A DNA stretch of 64,000 bases from Cytobacillus oceanisediminis (lineage in GTDB: Bacteria; Bacillota; Bacilli; Bacillales; Cytobacillaceae): positions 248,001 to 312,000 of the forward strand of contig NZ_VLKI01000004.1 of the NCBI RefSeq assembly GCF_007830235.1, given 5' to 3'. Position 1 is the first letter of the stretch, and the number at the start of each line of letters is the position of its first letter. The notes under the pieces are model-generated. The model was not told where the DNA came from. It worked only from the letters and a program-made list of their open reading frames with translations, and searched no databases. A program made the translations under genes and the position numbers. Positions 62,846 through 64,000 of this stretch are shown here, in pieces.

Positions 62846-63115
62846 ATGAATGAATACCAGCAAAAGCTTTATGAACTTTTAGTGAAAAAAAATGATAAGC
62901 TGTCAGCCGGCCAGGCCCAAACATGGATTGAACTTCTTTGGGAGGACTTTGAAGCAACATATGCCAAAGCCGGCAGAGAATATAAAGGCAGCGAAATGAC
63001 GGAGCGTATTGTAAGGCAATGGGTAGAAAATTACGGCAGCAGACTCCATGAATTTGTGGCTAATAATCCTAAATACAAACATTTGCTTGAACAGGACAAA
63101 AATAAACTTAATTAA
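62846..63115 (+). CDS. yfhJ: YfhJ (WVELL) family protein
   Basis: An 89-residue helical protein (LYELLVKKNDKLSAGQAQTWIELLWEDFEATYAKAGREYKGSEMT), matching YfhJ, in its usual place near sspK. Function unknown. ATG 62846 follows GAGGTG. Confidence 0.9.
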   Translation: MNEYQQKLYELLVKKNDKLSAGQAQTWIELLWEDFEATYAKAGREYKGSEMTERIVRQWVENYGSRLHEFVANNPKYKHLLEQDKNKLN

Positions 63116-63152
63116 AAACAGGCTGCCTCAGGAAAGGCAGCCTGTTTTTAAA
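63114..63152. terminator. Bidirectional terminator of yfhJ and yfhP
   Basis: AAAAACAGGCTGCCT and AGGCAGCCTGTTTTT, exact 15-bp stem. Confidence 0.95.
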
Positions 63153-63153
63153 T

Positions 63154-64000
63154 TTACCCGGGAATAATATCCAGTTTTTTACGGAGTTTTTCTTCACTGA
63201 AAATCCAGCCCGTGTAGGAAGACTGAATGGTTAATTCCCGGTCAAGCTGGACAACAGCCACGAACGGGTAATGGCCATTGCTTCGATAACGCAGATCAAT
63301 GAAACGCACTTCATAATAATCATCATATTCATCCACTTCCCAGCGGTAAACAGGAGAGAAGGATAGGAATGCAGATAGGTTCTTATCTTTCTTTGCTGCT
63401 TCAAGCACCGGGGTTTCAGGAACGGGAACGCGATTGAATTGATCGAGAATCCGGACGTGATTTTTAACAGCGCGTCCTACGAAAAACTGATGCTTGCTCA
63501 TTACCGCAACCCGCCAGTGGTTAAATCTCATGGTTGGGGCAATGATGATTTCGGTTGCATCTGGAATGATGGCCTTTACAGCTTTTAGGACGCTCCTTTG
63601 GGTTGCAAAACGCAGCAGATAGTACACCACTATAATTCCGTATATGACTAAAAATGTATATCCGGGATGGGCACCAAATGCCCAAATAAATAATCCGGCA
63701 ACATGAATCCCGAAAATAAATGGGTCAAACGTGTTAATGACTCCCAATGCGACCCATTTCGACGAAAAAGGCCTCAGTGCCTGTGTTCCATATGCATTAA
63801 AAATGTCGACAAATACATGCAGGAAAACGGCCAAAAATGTCCAAATCCAAAGATGAAGCAAGTTAGCATCCGGAAAAAACGGATAAATAACCGCTAATAT
63901 CACCAGCGGCCATAGCAGAACAGCTGGGATGGAATGGGTAATTCCCCTATGGTTGCGTATATAAACGGCGTTATTTCTAAGCTTTAAAACTGTATCAATA
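63154..64000 (-). CDS. yfhP: YfhP, YdjM-family membrane metal-dependent hydrolase (5' end beyond window)
   Basis: The open frame runs to the right edge of the window, so the N-terminus is missing. Visible are the HRGITHS motif near the edge, three or four membrane helices, and a soluble C-terminal domain. The protein matches YfhP of Bacillus, a membrane protein of the LexA-binding metal-dependent hydrolase family. The start lies beyond 64000. Confidence 0.88.
   Translation of the reverse strand, partial: IDTVLKLRNNAVYIRNHRGITHSIPAVLLWPLVILAVIYPFFPDANLLHLWIWTFLAVFLHVFVDIFNAYGTQALRPFSSKWVALGVINTFDPFIFGIHVAGLFIWAFGAHPGYTFLVIYGIIVVYYLLRFATQRSVLKAVKAIIPDATEIIIAPTMRFNHWRVAVMSKHQFFVGRAVKNHVRILDQFNRVPVPETPVLEAAKKDKNLSAFLSFSPVYRWEVDEYDDYYEVRFIDLRYRSNGHYPFVAVVQLDRELTIQSSYTGWIFSEEKLRKKLDIIPG

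Overview
The window is a stretch of chromosome from a spore-forming Bacillaceae bacterium, of the Cytobacillus/Mesobacillus type. The evidence is low to moderate GC, AAGGAGG-like ribosome binding sites with many TTG and GTG starts, a small acid-soluble spore protein gene (sspK), the yfhD-yfhE-yfhF-recX-yfhH...yfhJ-yfhP block known from Bacillus subtilis, and intergenic repeats of a kind common in this family. The exact genus cannot be fixed by reading alone. No rRNA, tRNA, CRISPR array, prophage or transposase was seen.

Layout. 1-5.7 kb: L-lactate utilisation (lutR, lutP, lutABC) with two identical 13-bp LutR-type operators and a cre-like site. 5.7-10 kb: a C45-type amidase/acyltransferase, a 20-bp tandem array, a DoxX protein, cgoX (hemY) and small proteins. 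10.1-32.7 kb: a large accessory island for uptake and hydrolysis of small N-rich compounds. It holds two amidohydrolases in an overlapping pair, two copies of a cassette [oligopeptide-family binding lipoprotein - hairpin - cytosine-deaminase-like amidohydrolase(s)], allantoinase, allantoate amidohydrolase, ureidoglycine aminohydrolase, a cupin, a complete Opp/Dpp-type ABC transporter, and a sensor kinase/response regulator/SSS-transporter operon. An ankyrin-repeat gene closes it. 32.8-42 kb: ordinary housekeeping and hypothetical genes (MFS, GNAT, alpha/beta hydrolase, glutamate synthase-like, ferritin, YitT). 42.2-46.1 kb: proline use (putR, putP, putB). 46.4-51.2 kb: branched-chain amino acid ABC transporter livJHMGF with a palindromic repeat between livJ and livH. 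51.2-56.3 kb: a GDPD phosphodiesterase and a heterodimeric ABC exporter. 56.3-58.6 kb: an M20 peptidase, a large gene-free stretch with a DnaA-box cluster, and a DoxX protein. 58.7-64 kb: the yfh block.

How it works together. The accessory island looks like one metabolic unit: binding proteins capture a substrate, the shared OppBCDF-like machine imports it, several amidohydrolases open or deaminate it, and AllB-AllC-AllE carry allantoin to ureidoglycolate with release of ammonia. Three transcription units of the island (binding protein 1, allB, binding protein 2) share a 15-bp motif, TAAAAAACnnGTAAA, at 46-47 bp in front of a TATAAT hexamer. This suggests a common activator. The true substrate of the duplicated cassette is unknown and is the best candidate for new biology here. 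The second is the DnaA-box cluster at 57.66-57.83 kb. The third is the pair of 20-21-bp periodic intergenic arrays.
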